Assembly: GCA_035236585.1 (NCBI GenBank)
Contig: CP141139.1
Span: 53,947,217-54,011,216, forward strand
Length of the DNA: 64,000 nt
Reading direction: 5' to 3'
DNA from: Warburgia ugandensis
Lineage: Eukaryota > Streptophyta > Magnoliopsida > Canellales > Canellaceae
The notes beneath the pieces were generated by a model. That model searched no databases, had not been told where the DNA came from, and saw only the letters and a list, made by a program, of their open reading frames with translations. How positions within the stretch are numbered: position 1 is the first letter of the stretch; each line of letters begins with the position of its first letter. Positions 24,283 to 35,307 of the stretch are shown in pieces. Both the position numbers and the translations under genes were made by a program.

Positions 24283-26797
24283 TCATGTCGGTCTCATTAG
24301 AGAGTGGTGCCCATTCTTCTGCAGCCAATTAGGTTGTTTTATTATCTGCTGTGAGAATCCTGATGATGCTGCAGCGGTAGCAAACAGTTGGTTTGAAGCA
24401 CTGGCAGTACTCCAATTGGGACTGTTTCTGCTTGCGCAACTTGATTGCCGTTGTTGTTCGCCTGGTGCAAGTGAAAGTCTCCCATCACTGCTTCCTGAAA
24501 TCTGTTCATTCACAAAACAATCATAGAGTGATGTTTAGTTTCTTTTTTTGTGTGCTTATAATGCATTGGGGAACAAAAGAAAGGAATCCAAGGGAAATTT
24601 TACTTCTTGTTGGCCCACTGGATGATAATTTGGAGGATTAAACTGCTGCTGTATCAAATGCAGCACTGAGGGTGTTTCTGCTGGCTTTCTGAAATGAGAA
24701 TATTTGTATATTGGGGTCTGGATGGGGGCATGATTAAACATCAATAGATCTTCGCCGTTGCGGTGTTGATGTTGAGGACTATTGATTCTTACTTCTCCAT
24801 CAGCCTGAAGATCAAAGCCAATGGAAATGAATGAAGACTCTAAATTGAGAAACAGGAATGCAAGGTATGGATGAGAATGATGACGTACCCTTGGTTTGGT
24901 GGTCCGGCCACCGATCCTCCAATCCCGTTCAAATGCTTCCGGCAATGGCTCATCCATCCCACTCAATCTCTCCTCAATTGTTTCAAAGTTGTTCCCTTTT
25001 GACGTTGGGTTGCCTAGACTCAAATCTAGATTATGATCCACGGGATCGGGGCCTAGTATTTAACATTCATTCAATTAACTATCCACATTTTTAGAGGTTA
25101 AATTTCCCGAAGAAATCTGCAGATTTCTCAATTTACTTACTAGCAGAATTGATCTCATTCTCGTAGATACTAGGGTCAAAATTCGTTACAGCCTCCCTCC
25201 CATTACACTTGATCGCGGCTTTGTCATACGCCCTAAACAATTCGATTTCAGATTTCAGCATCCCAATATATACATTTGAAGAGATAACATAATGTATTTT
25301 CAATACCTGGCTGCTTCAATTTCGGAATCGAAAAGGCCCAAATAGACAAATCTGTTCAATTAACAAACAACAAATGTATGACTCACACAAAAGTCGATCA
25401 CAACAAGGAAATATCATCAAACAGACAAAGCTAACACATTATCAAATTGAGACAGCTATATGAATTTGGTGAAGTAAATGAATAGTTGTGGACAAAGAGG
25501 AGTGGAAGAAACTACTTTTTCCCCAAGAACTGCCCCATTCTAGCTTCCCATCTTCCACATTTATGCAAAGTAACGCCTCTGAATTTTGAGCTTCCACGAG
25601 GAAATCCAGTACTTTGGCGTCGAAGAACATGAACAAATTCCTCCTTGGTCAGATTGCTCATCTGTTGCAACCCCCTCATTATTCTTACCAACATCTTCAA
25701 TTTATGTTCATAAATAAATTTCTATAAAAGAAGAGACCCCATGAACAAATACCTGTTTCATATCTTCTTCATAATCATCAAGACTGAAATTGATGTCTGC
25801 ATCAACGCCACGAAACTTGATGGCAGCTCTATCATATGCTCTGAAACCAAAATTCTCCAATTTGATCCCAAAATGTCCGCCATAGAATCATCTTATATAA
25901 GCACAAAAACAGAAAAAAGCAAAATGATATAAAATACAAGCACCAGCCATGAGAAAGAGGATAAAACTAAGGAAATACCGAGCAGCTGCATGTGCGGTGT
26001 CAAATCCACCTGTATAAGATAAATATCATTGCAATGTCAGAAACTGCAAAATCATAATAAAAACAGCAAAAAATGAGAAAAAGAAAAAAACCAAATTTTC
26101 TTGTATTACATGTTTGAGTACTTACCCAGGTAAACTTGCTTTCCACAATCCCTGCAACAGGGATTAAAACCAGTGTGACTCAAACCAGAATGAGATAATC
26201 CAGATGGATTTCGAGATTAAAGACAAACAAAATGAGAAAAAATAGAATCACCGACCATATATGAGATTCCCACCGGCCAGTTCGACGGTAATAAGTGACA
26301 CCGCGATACTGAGAACTTCTAGACCTTGGCCCTCTTCTACTCTTCTTAATCGGCTGTGTAGCATCACCAGATTTTCCGGCGGCGGTCGGCTTCGACTGGC
26401 AGAATTTCACCCCAACCCAGTGGGCTCTAGGAAGTGGAGGCATTCTATTCGAACCACCGGCAAAATCCCCGGTTGTTGTTATCTCCTCCGTATCTTCTTC
26501 CTTCTGTAAGGGAAAAAACTGACGTGTCACAACTGGACTGTCCTCGTCCTCATCGTATTCATCGTGCGGCACGGAGAACCCAAAAATCTTACTGCTTCTC
26601 TTCCTCAATCCTCCTTCTTCGTCATCTGAAAGTTCCATTAAGACAGCAGAAGAACTCGAATTCTCATTATCGATCTCGTTACAATCAGATTCGATCCCTT
26701 TTCCCTTTTCATCATCCCCCGTTTTCTGATCAGAACACCACGCAGAAGCATCTCTTCTCCAATCAGGAGAGTCGTTCAGATCCCACATGACACTCAT
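24283..26797 (-). CDS. AP2: APETALA2-type transcription factor (euAP2), ten exons
   Basis: Predicted 517-residue nuclear DNA-binding regulator of floral organ identity and phase change. Exons (minus strand): 26256-26797, 26126-26151, 25979-26009, 25753-25840, 25516-25661, 25307-25351, 25141-25232, 24889-25052, 24604-24804, 24283-24501; all nine introns are GT-AG and the phases match throughout. Features: an EAR-type DLNDSP at residues 6-11, a VTRQFFP motif, a basic [10 protein letters not shown] (151-160), AP2 domain 1 (about 163-218; [18 protein letters not shown] then [14 protein letters not shown]), linker with [19 protein letters not shown]2 domain 2 (about 256-316; [17 protein letters not shown] then [12 protein letters not shown]), a second EAR motif LDLSL (332-336), AAASSGFS over the miR172 site, and a C-terminus with NWLQKNG and LMRPT. 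The MWDLND start, [10 protein letters not shown] and LMRP ending place it with AP2 rather than TOE1. The start is the first ATG of the frame (A at -3); M4, giving MWDLND, is the homology alternative. One oddity is K278-F279 where AP2 has K-Y. Confidence 0.95.
24354..24374 (-). promoter_or_regulatory. miR172 target site in AP2 exon 10
   Basis: The 21 bases on the minus strand (from CTGCAGC to GGATTCT) are the canonical miR172 complement of the AP2 family, translating within A-A-A-S-S-G-F-S. Against the usual miR172 sequence, pairing is complete apart from one G:U wobble and the outermost base. In known family members miR172 causes both cleavage and translational repression. The site lies 70 bases before the stop codon, the usual relative position. 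Confidence 0.95.
24805..24888 (-). other. AP2 intron 8, open in frame (84 nt)
   Basis: This intron is flanked by GTACGT and TTCAG, has a length divisible by three and contains no stop in the coding frame. Retention would insert 28 residues between KPR (376-378) and ADG (379-381) without ending translation. It is counted as an intron because the splice sites are strong and no AP2-type motif lies inside. Confidence 0.7.
25979..26151 (-). other. AP2 microexons 2 (26 nt) and 3 (31 nt)
   Basis: Exon 2 (26126-26151) encodes DCGKQVYL plus split codons; exon 3 (25979-26009) encodes GFDTAHAA plus split codons. Both have clear donors (GTAAGT, GTATTT) and CAG acceptors. The 26-nt and 31-nt lengths are the pattern known for AP2-family genes. 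Any gene model that skips one breaks AP2 domain 1. Confidence 0.93.
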
Positions 26798-26841
26798 CCT
26801 TCTTCTCCTTCTGCAACGGCCCAATTGATTTTGCCTAGTAA

Positions 26842-26865
26842 CTAAATAATTCTGATCATTCCCAT
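26842..26865 (-). promoter_or_regulatory. Possible upstream ORF in the AP2 leader
   Basis: A 7-codon frame (M-G-M-I-R-I-I then TAG) begins 68 bases upstream of the AP2 start. If the leader extends this far, scanning ribosomes would meet it before the main start. A second in-frame ATG lies inside it. Transcript evidence is needed to know whether it is in the mRNA. Confidence 0.4.
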
Positions 26866-28127
26866 GAAAGAATTTGCCCCAAAAAAACTGAGAAGTCTGG
26901 TTTTGATTTTACTTTCTCTCTCTAAAAGCTCTATTTGGAAGGACAACCTACGTCGCAGCTGTGACAAAAAGGCAGTGGCTTAGATTTTCCCTTGAATCTC
27001 CTCTCCAGACTGCCCTAATAGAGCATGGACGAGAACTTGGAATGCTAAGAGAAAACTCCTCTCATATTGACAGTCGTGAACCAACCAACCTAGCTGCCTT
27101 TCTCTCTATCTCTATTCTCCGGTTTTCTCTCTCATCAACTGTCTCTCTTTCCTGAACAAATGGAAAAAAGAAGCATCTCTTTCTTACTTCTCCTTTTCCA
27201 CGTTAACCAAATAGAAAACATAATATATTTCTACATTCACTTGGAGAAATGCACTAAATGGACACCATTTACTTACCCAACTGCGTCATCTAACCGCTCT
27301 TTCTTTATTTAAACACCACCCAACCTTATATCTTTACACATCTACAAATCGAAACCGAAAGTTATGTGATGAGTGCCCATGTATATCTTTTGGGTAAATA
27401 GTTAGTAGGACCCTCCACATGAATGATCAAAACATTTGGTAAGCCATGTCTCTTGCCCTTAGATGAATCTATATCTTTGATTCATTATTAAAAATGTTGA
27501 TGACTAATATATATTTGAAGGCTACAATTCAGGACCTTAGTATTGTGAAATGGGTTCAGATTTTGGTATGTGCTCATCAAATAATTGACTATCGCACTGA
27601 TAAGTTGGATCATAAAAAAAAGGGCAAAAAAAGAAAGGTTTGTTGGCCTTACTTGTACTTTTCACTGTTAAGTAAAAATATGCGCGTGATGCTACTAATG
27701 ATGCGAGTTCTATAAGCAGGCTGTAATTTGAAAGGAAATAAATGGCATTTTTAAAATTAAGAGAGTGGAATCTTATTGTAAGAGGCATAAAAGGAAACGA
27801 GAATAATAGGGAAAAAAAGGTATGGGTTTCTAGAAAAGTCCAATCCAAGAGTACGGGAGAGGCCCAAGCAACCTTTTGGGGTTACGAGCAGCCAATTACC
27901 GTCAAAAGTATCCTGAATACCAATGCAAAGATTGTACTACATATGTGAAATTGAATAGATTATTAGATGAAGTGTGTCAGATAATAATAGGGGGGACCAT
28001 TTGAGCATAGGAAGACACGTCATGTCGCACCGGGACGGGGATGAGATGGAGTGCCAAAACCTTCTAATAATGGAAGAGGGACGAGGCTAACACGAGGACG
28101 TTGCTTTCCACAAGTGGAAACAGTGAC

Positions 28128-28166
<39 letters not shown>

Positions 28167-28440
28167 AGAGGCTCTTCCTTGTGCCGAGCGCTAAAATGAT
28201 TCGTTGTAAAATAAAAAGGGTCCCATCTGTGAACTGAAGTTAATATCGTTTTTTGTGATGATATGCAGAGTGAAATGAGACAAGGACAGCCATTTGAAAC
28301 AGCTCACAGCAATGACCAAAAAGGCGTCGTAGAGCCAATTTGTTCACGAAATTAGAAATTAGAATGAGATACAGACCATTCAGACTTTAGGGTTTGCGAG
28401 TAACACATTAGAAATATAGTTTGTCCATTGAAGCTAAGAG
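26866..28440 (-). promoter_or_regulatory. AP2 upstream region
   Basis: About 1.6 kb upstream of AP2 with no other gene seen. A TTTAAATAAAG word (minus strand, near 27,304-27,314) could be a TATA element about 510 bases before the start codon, but this is weak. A (TC)16 tract (28,131-28,162) lies about 1.33 kb upstream. Short open frames here (27,494-27,948) show no motif. Confidence 0.4.
28131..28162 (-). repeat. (TC)16 / GAGA tract upstream of AP2
   Basis: A perfect 32-base TC run on the plus strand, hence a (GA)16 tract on the AP2 coding strand. GA repeats are bound by plant BBR/BPC proteins, but the distance (about 1.33 kb from the start codon) makes a promoter role uncertain. It may be only a microsatellite. 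Confidence 0.95.
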
Positions 28441-30470
28441 GGGATTTTGGAGTCGCTGCCAATGTCTTTTGTCATTGCAAAAAGTACTAGACTAGGCTTA
28501 TGAGGTTTTCAAGTTGATTTTCAACCTTATTGAACAATTTGGTTTGTGGTGGTACAAAGGTAACACTTTACTCGAGTCTATTTTGTGTAATTAATGCTTT
28601 TAAGAAGATGGGTCTCTAACCAGGTGCTTTAGATTGGCTGAACTAAAACTAAATAAGCTTTAGGGGACTTAGTGGTCCGTTGGGGTCATAACCCTTGGCT
28701 CCTTAACGAGGTTCGTCTAAGAAAGATAAAATTGCATAAGTTAGATATCATAATATAGTCAATTTTATAATACAATTATATTATTAAAAAAAGGACTTTT
28801 TTTTTGTGTATATTTTATAAAATTATTCGAACCAAGTGATAGATATCCATTGTGACATCAAGTGTAAAACTAAAGAACAAATTAATTAACCAACTTAAGA
28901 AAACTAGGAAAGGTACTAAGTCTTAAATAAAGAATGGTGTAGAACCAAAGCTTAGAAAGGGACCATAGACAATGAATAAGTCTTTACTAGGCTATAAGAT
29001 GATTAATATAAACTATTGCCTAGGAAGGTACTATGGTGAAATAAGATGGAAGGGATTGTTTACTAAGGGTTATTACACATTAATGAAATTATAGGTGAAT
29101 GGAATATAGAACCTAGGTTGTAACTTATGCTTAATAGATGAGAAATATACCTAATTCCTTATAGATTGAAAATGAATGATATATTAACATAATTACATGA
29201 TGAAGCGAGAGAGTATGATTGAAATATTTGTTTTGTAATGGAGATGCATGGTCAACCCACCCATGCATGGAAGGCTAAGCTCTGCATGGCGACAGCCATT
29301 CCATGTCATAAAGATTCCCATGCAAATGGAATCAAATCATGATGCTACATACAACACGGAGGAAGACTAATGTAAGCTACCCTTTTGCTTGGAGCAAATG
29401 TGACATGTATAAAGGGAATTCCATGCATGAGGGCAGCTGGCTATAAGACAATGACGATGCTCCTATCAACATGAATAGATATGGAGTGTGATGATTTGGT
29501 AAGAAGGGTTACCTAAGTTGCATGCTTCATGCATACAACCTAAGAATGATTACAAGAAGGGGGCTGCCATACGTATGGATTAAGGTAGAGCATAGGATAG
29601 CCACCATTTGCATGGATTGATACCAACATGTGTCAAGAGAAGCCCATGCAAGGTGGAAAATGACTTATGCCATAATTGGGCTGAACTTGCATGCATCAAA
29701 GGAGAGAATAGAAAGGAAAACAAGAAGCATTTCCTAGGCTGCATTGCTTCATGTGTACAGTCTAGGGGAAACTTGGAGAAATCATTTGAGAGCAAGGAAA
29801 CTATAGAAGTGAAGGTAAACTAAAGGGAGGAGAGAAGGAGAAGAAGAGGTGAAAATTAGGAAAGAGTGGTGGGGGAGAGTAAGTGGAAAGGAAGCAAGGA
29901 GAAGCATTGAAGAGTGGAGCAGCCAAGTGCTTCAATGCATCTAACTTGGGGAGCTTTGGATCATCACCAAACTTTACCATTGTCAGGCTTCAAATTAGGT
30001 AGGGGACATTAGGAAAACCCTAGTATGATCAATGGATTAGCCATGTAGTGGCCTCAGTATCATTCTTCCTATAAGACATCCTTTAGAAGTTTGATATGTG
30101 CTTCAAATCCATGCTTTAAGCCACTATTTTACCATGCTTTCTTTCATCCATCTTGGCTTAGAACTTACTTGTATTATGTATGCATTAATCATACTTTAAT
30201 CCAGCTCTTATGCCATGATGATTTGGGGAAAGGTTATTATATGCATGCTTAACTTCATGTCCATTTACAAAGGGGTTAATGGTGTTTCCTTTGAGAGCTT
30301 AACATGTTGAATGTCTTATGTCTTTCCTTCATGCTATAAAGCCTATTTTGGACATGATTTCATAATTATTTCATCCTTTGTCATGTGGTGTAGTTGTAAT
30401 ATTACATGCAAGCATACAAATCAAAGTAGTGAATGTGCACGAGTGAGGATATCCCATGAGGAATCTCACA
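28441..30470. other. Repeat-like non-coding stretch
   Basis: No gene is supported. GGGATTTTGGAGTCGCTGCC at 28,441 resembles a sequence common near LTR edges in plant retroelements. Positions 29,240-29,700 are rich in CATGCATGG-type words. The open frames at 29,580-29,823 on the two strands overlap each other and have no motif. Confidence 0.4.
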
Positions 30471-32230
30471 GATTAGTATGTTGATTAGATCTTATTTAAA
30501 TTTGTTATCCTAGGCAAAGAAAGATTATATTTGATTTATTCAAAGAATTAAAAGAACATGGAAATGAAAACATGCAGGAAATTAGAAACTAAACTAAGGA
30601 AACTTTCTAAAATTAATACTTTCTAAAGCTAAACTTAGAAACTTTCTAAGTCTAATCTAAGATGCAAATCACTTAAGCAATGAAATCTAGATAAGAAATA
30701 AAAAATGAAACAAACAAACTATTTATGGAAACAAAATTGAAATTATATGCGTGACTCATGTAAGTGTGTGCATGGAACAAGTAATGTATGGGATGCAAGA
30801 TTCATTTGGAATTGAACTTGGACACATTTAAGAATAATGCACAAGGACATATAGGCATGGTGCACATGGAATCATAAGCATTATTTAAGGATCTTGAATT
30901 ACTAGAAACAAGCATGTAAAATGTACAAGAAACATGGATATCTTATTGAATGAAAAATCATACAAGAATGATGCACATCTTACATATATAGAAAGAATGA
31001 CGCTCCACCTTCAAGAACATAAAATAACCCAAAATCCTATCTCTAATCACTCCAACAATTACTATCCAAATCAAAAGAGTGAATCAAAGAGAGAGTGCAA
31101 GATGGTGGGAATGATCTACAAGCTAGAACTAGAACAAGTGTGATTTAAAGGACTTCTATCTCTTGGCTATCACTACAAGAGATAGTTTCCTTGGATCAAA
31201 GAAAACTAAGCAACCTTTAGCAAATCACCCATCTAAAAGCTAGAACTAGAACAAGAAAGTAAGGAAAAGAATCTAAAAGCTAGAACAAGAACTAGAACTA
31301 GAAAGTAAGGAAAAGAAACAAGTGTGATTCAAAGGACTTCTATCTCTTGGCTGTCACTACAAGAGATAGTTGCCTTGGATCAAAGAAAACTAAGCAATAA
31401 CCTTTAGCAAATCACCAAGGAAAAGATTTAGAACTATGTGCATGGAATTAAAAAGAAAATTAAGCAACAAAACAAGGAAATATAGTAAAGGAACCAACCT
31501 AGAAAAAGCCTTTGAGAATTAGAAGAATGAAACATGCTAAAGCTAAGAAGGAAGGATGCATCACCACTTAAGAAGAGCAGCTAAGAGGATTGCATCAAAA
31601 TCCTTAGACAACCCAAGGAGGAGGTGCCACTTTTTTAGGAAAAGAAGTGTTTCCAACCATGTGTTATGCATGGGATCATTTGGGTCTTTTATAAATGTGG
31701 TTGCCTTCTAAAAGTGATAAGTTCTAAGAGCTATGAATGAGGAAAGTTAAGCTAAGAATGGGAGATAGGATAAGCATGGAAATTAGAAAGTTAGGAGTTG
31801 GAGTTTTAAAATTAGAAAGTGGAAAAATGTTCTACAGCAAGGAGAAAAGAAAATCATGATTTTTTGAGGGAGTTGAACATGGGATTAGAGAGTGAGTGGG
31901 GATTGGATTAGAATGTGGATCATTTAAAAACATTGGAATAGAATGTGGGAAATTTATGGAGATAAAGTAGAAGTGAAAAAGACTTTGAAGTAACAAGTGG
32001 AGGGGCATGGAGTTCTTAGAAGGGAATCATGCTTGGAATTCCTTTTTAAAACTCATACATAGGATATATATATAGGAATTGGGAAAGAAATAGGGAGATT
32101 TGGTGATGGGATCTATACTCTTATTGGTCCACCTTGCATGCATATCTTACCATGTGTTAATTATGTGGATAATTGCATGTAATCCTCCTCCAATTGTGTG
32201 GTTCCATGTGGCATAGCTAAGATAGTTTGG
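30470..32230 (-). repeat. Degenerate LTR fragment, TGATAAGTG family
   Basis: Words such as AACTTTCTAAAATTAATACTTTC (30,600 area) and CTTGGCTNTNACTNCAAG (31,160) recur in the same order at 54,940 and 56,210, inside the LTR at 54,722-57,507. The similarity is patchy. No coding sequence is seen. It contains a local duplication at 31,138-31,417. Confidence 0.45.
31138..31417. repeat. Local duplication, 184-base period
   Basis: About 95 bases (GTGTGATT...AGCAAATCACC) at 31,138 are repeated at 31,322 with few changes. The bases between include runs of CTAGAAC/AGAACAAG words. Confidence 0.8.
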
Positions 32231-32279
32231 TTGTTTAGGATAAAAATATCAGTTTAAAAGAATCAGTATGTACTAAAAT

Positions 32280-32663
32280 ACCAATGATAAAACCACTAGC
32301 TAAGTATTTTTCAAAAGTATAACCAATCAACTTATAAATGCAAATAGCTCTTTATGCATCAAATAGAATTGAAATCATAACTGTGAAAATCGATCTCATA
32401 CACTTTAGGTGAAAATCTACTAGAAAAGATTATTGATCTCAAATCATCAAAATGTCAAAGGGAATTTGATAAGTTTATAAACCAATGTACTCAAAACAAA
32501 TGAAATTGATTCAAAGTGCATAATCCTCGAACATGTATAAATCCATGCCCACATTGTCATGGAAAACTGATCACTACAATCACAATGGTATACAATCCTG
32601 CCACCCTGGATGAGGTCTAACGCTTGAGACAGACTAGACACCTATGCTTGTAGGGCCCCACCG
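32280..32663 (+). repeat. Repeat unit R, copy 1, left part
   Basis: Matches 37,110-37,490 (TATAACCAATCAACTTATAAATGC through CTATGCTTGTAGGGCCC). The copy is split by the solo LTR at 32,664-35,307 and resumes at 35,308. Confidence 0.75.
32659..32663. repeat. Target-site duplication CACCG, left
   Basis: CACCG immediately left of the LTR start, repeated at 35,308-35,312. It is a perfect 5-bp duplication. Confidence 0.9.
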
Positions 32664-35307
32664 TGTCACGACCTGGGTTTTTATATGATGCAATGTTGAT
32701 AAAAAGGCGAGATCTCTTGTTTTATAAATATGAAATGCATGAAAATCCTTTTTATTTGGAAAACAACCTTTCATAAAAACCCCGAGTGTGAAAACACATT
32801 CTCAATCTATTTAGTCATGGCAAAGTTTTAAATCAATATTGTTCCCAAGAAAGTGTTAGTCACAGCCCCAGCTATTAGAGAGTAACTACAATCAAGTAAC
32901 ATTGAAAGATAAGATAGGGGTTTACTTACTTGTACTTGGTCTGTGTCTTCTAATACAAACGTTCCTTGCCCTTAAGTATTTACGTTGTATCTGAAAAATG
33001 TTGAGGATTGGGTGAGTATATAATATACTTAGTAGGGCCTATCACTACTATTTTTATAAATGCATGAGATGTTTCTAAAATCATATGCTCATTCATTCAA
33101 AACATGCGTATGTTTGAATACTCGAGTTCAATATTAGTATAAGAATCCATAATCAATTTCAAAATATGCGTATGTTTGAATACTCGAGTTCGATATCAGT
33201 ATAAGAATCCATAATCAACTAAAATTCTCATAACTTAAAAGATCACATAATTCCAAAAGTGAAAGTATCATATATATGATTGCATCATGATATGCAATAA
33301 ATGCCTCATGGAGTCCAACTCATGGATCTCTAGTATGGTATGGTCGACCAACCTCATATCATGCTATATGAAATGCACATCAAACCATAGGGTCCACTAT
33401 GCCCACAACCTCCTCGCCGTGTGGCCCCCGGGTACCTGAGGACACTTGGTCATAGCCTCCACGGGGCCTATGACACGCTGACCCAGTGCCGTGACACCAG
33501 TGGTAGCCCCCTGTACCACATGCAGTCGACGTAGGGACTTGCCTCTTTTTGGGCGTGGTACCCATCCACCTATTAATGGTAGAGGCCGGGTGGCCAACCT
33601 AGACCCCTCGGCATAGCACCCACGGGCTTACTTGCCCAAATCACATAAGATAAGTCAAAACCTTTTGTTAAAACTTATCCTCTTTTGGGTCCCTCACAAC
33701 TGCCTGGCCCTCGGCACTCCAGCGTCTTTTGACAACCCTCAAGGACATGCAATCTATGCAAGTACTTAAATCATGCAATGCATGCACTTGTTTGCAAGAC
33801 ATGTATGTGCATAATGTATATGCAGTCATTCCAAAACATGGCTATGTACAAAGCATTTAACATGCATGCTAAATTTATTCATGCAAATCAAGTCATATAT
33901 CTAAAACATATGTTCTCAAATAACAATAGTTCTTTTAAAAGAATCTAATAGTGATAGAGCACCTACCTGACTAGGTCGCGTTAACCCTCTTGTCCTCGTA
34001 CGTTCCTGAACATGGTTTGGGGACTCAAGGTTAGTTTAACTTATCTCTGATGGGTTTAGAGCAGTTGGGTCTCATTACTTAGGCATTAGGGGTCCATCCC
34101 TATTCCTATGGGTGTCCCAAGGTCCTAATTAGGCCTTGGTATTCTCAGTTTTCCAAAGTTCTAGTGGTCACTCACCACCATCCTATTCTAAGGGTCATTC
34201 CCTCCTTTTATTGGGCCTTGATTAGGGATTTTATAGTTTGGATGTGTCCGCGTCATCGATACGGACACAACGCCTTTTATGGCGCCTCAATCGGAGCTCT
34301 AGATCTCAAGTTATAAGCGTTTTAATATTGTACGTACATAGAGTCTTAAAGACAAAAAAAGGAGGAATGCTAAGGCGCTGCGCATCTGCGACGTGGGCCC
34401 AGCATCCTTAAGTAACCAAAAAAAAATGACGCATGCTAGCACACTGCACGTCTGCAGATGCGTAAGACAACGCCGCTCGTCGTCCCTTTAGCGGGCGCAT
34501 CCAGGGACGCGCCCGTTTGGTTTTTCAAACAGGCGTCGACCTGAGTCGATGTGGGATGTTCCTATTGGATCGTCCCGCCTGTTAGTGACCTGGGCCGTCC
34601 TCAGGTCACCCTGGTTTGACCTTGTTGAACCAGTGCGGCCCTGGGGACGTCCCAGGGTCTTTGTGGAGCTCCCAGGCTCCGTTTTGCATGGTTTTTCATG
34701 CAAAAACTTAGGGGAATTAAGCCTACGACTATGGGTGAGATGGGTTTGGGGAGTTTTTGGGCATACCTGCTTCGTGGGTGGTTTTCTCTCCACGTTTTCC
34801 CCTCTTGGTCACTGCTCTGCGATGAATTTTCTCCAAGGTTTTGGGCTGCCATTAGAGGCACCCAAGAGCTCTATTTATAGAGCTTTTACAGAGGGTTCTG
34901 GAGGGGTTCTAACCGCCTTTGAATGGCGGTGGGGAACCCTCTAGAATGGCAGTGGTTTCTTCTTGAAACACCCCCGTTCCAGAAACCTCTAGGAGGTTGA
35001 AGACGACGGGGTGCCCGTATCAAAACGGGCACCTGTGTTTTTCAGGTTAAGTCGTTTTTTGTAAATTTTACAGTTTTGCCCCTGAACTTCAAAGGGCCAT
35101 ATCTTGCTCATTTTAACTCCATTTTGGGTGATTTTGGTCTTGTTGGATTCATTTTTCCGAGATGCATCTAATGGAACCACTTTTAATAAGAAATTCCTGG
35201 GTTTAGTCAAGGTGACTAGTGAAATGACCAAAATGCCCTTTTCTTTAAAACTGAACTTTTCATTGCTAAACTTGGAATTTCAATATTACAAAATTGGAGT
35301 CATTACA
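32664..35307 (-). mobile_element. Solo LTR (2644 bp), chromovirus-like family
   Basis: Begins TGTCACGACCTGGG and ends GAGTCATTACA on the plus strand, with perfect CACCG duplications on both sides and no internal region, so it is a solo LTR formed by recombination. Its left part matches 62,223-64,000 and its right part matches 58,168-58,657, whose PBS and pol-end positions show that the family is oriented on the minus strand here. Open frames inside (33,380-33,597, 34,488-34,944, 35,104-35,460) are on both strands, overlap each other and carry no domain. Confidence 0.92.
33101..33221. repeat. 62-bp tandem duplication in the solo LTR
   Basis: ATGCGTATGTTTGAATACTC through AAGAATCCATAATCAA occurs twice with a 62-base offset. 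The related LTR at 62,223-64,000 has only one copy (near 62,765), so the duplication arose after the two copies separated. Confidence 0.85.

Noticed and set aside
24556..25041. A separate 161-codon minus-strand gene
   Set aside because: It is AP2 exons 8 and 9 read through the open intron 8 and into intron 9.
26798..26824. N-terminal extension of AP2 (GRCRRRRR) upstream of 26,797
   Set aside because: The open frame extends there but begins with TTG, not ATG. The first ATG is at 26,795-26,797 and AP2 relatives begin at MWDLND.
34488..34944. Overlapping open frames of 86-131 codons on both strands
   Set aside because: They lie within the GC-richer part of a solo LTR, and the related LTR copies do not keep them open.
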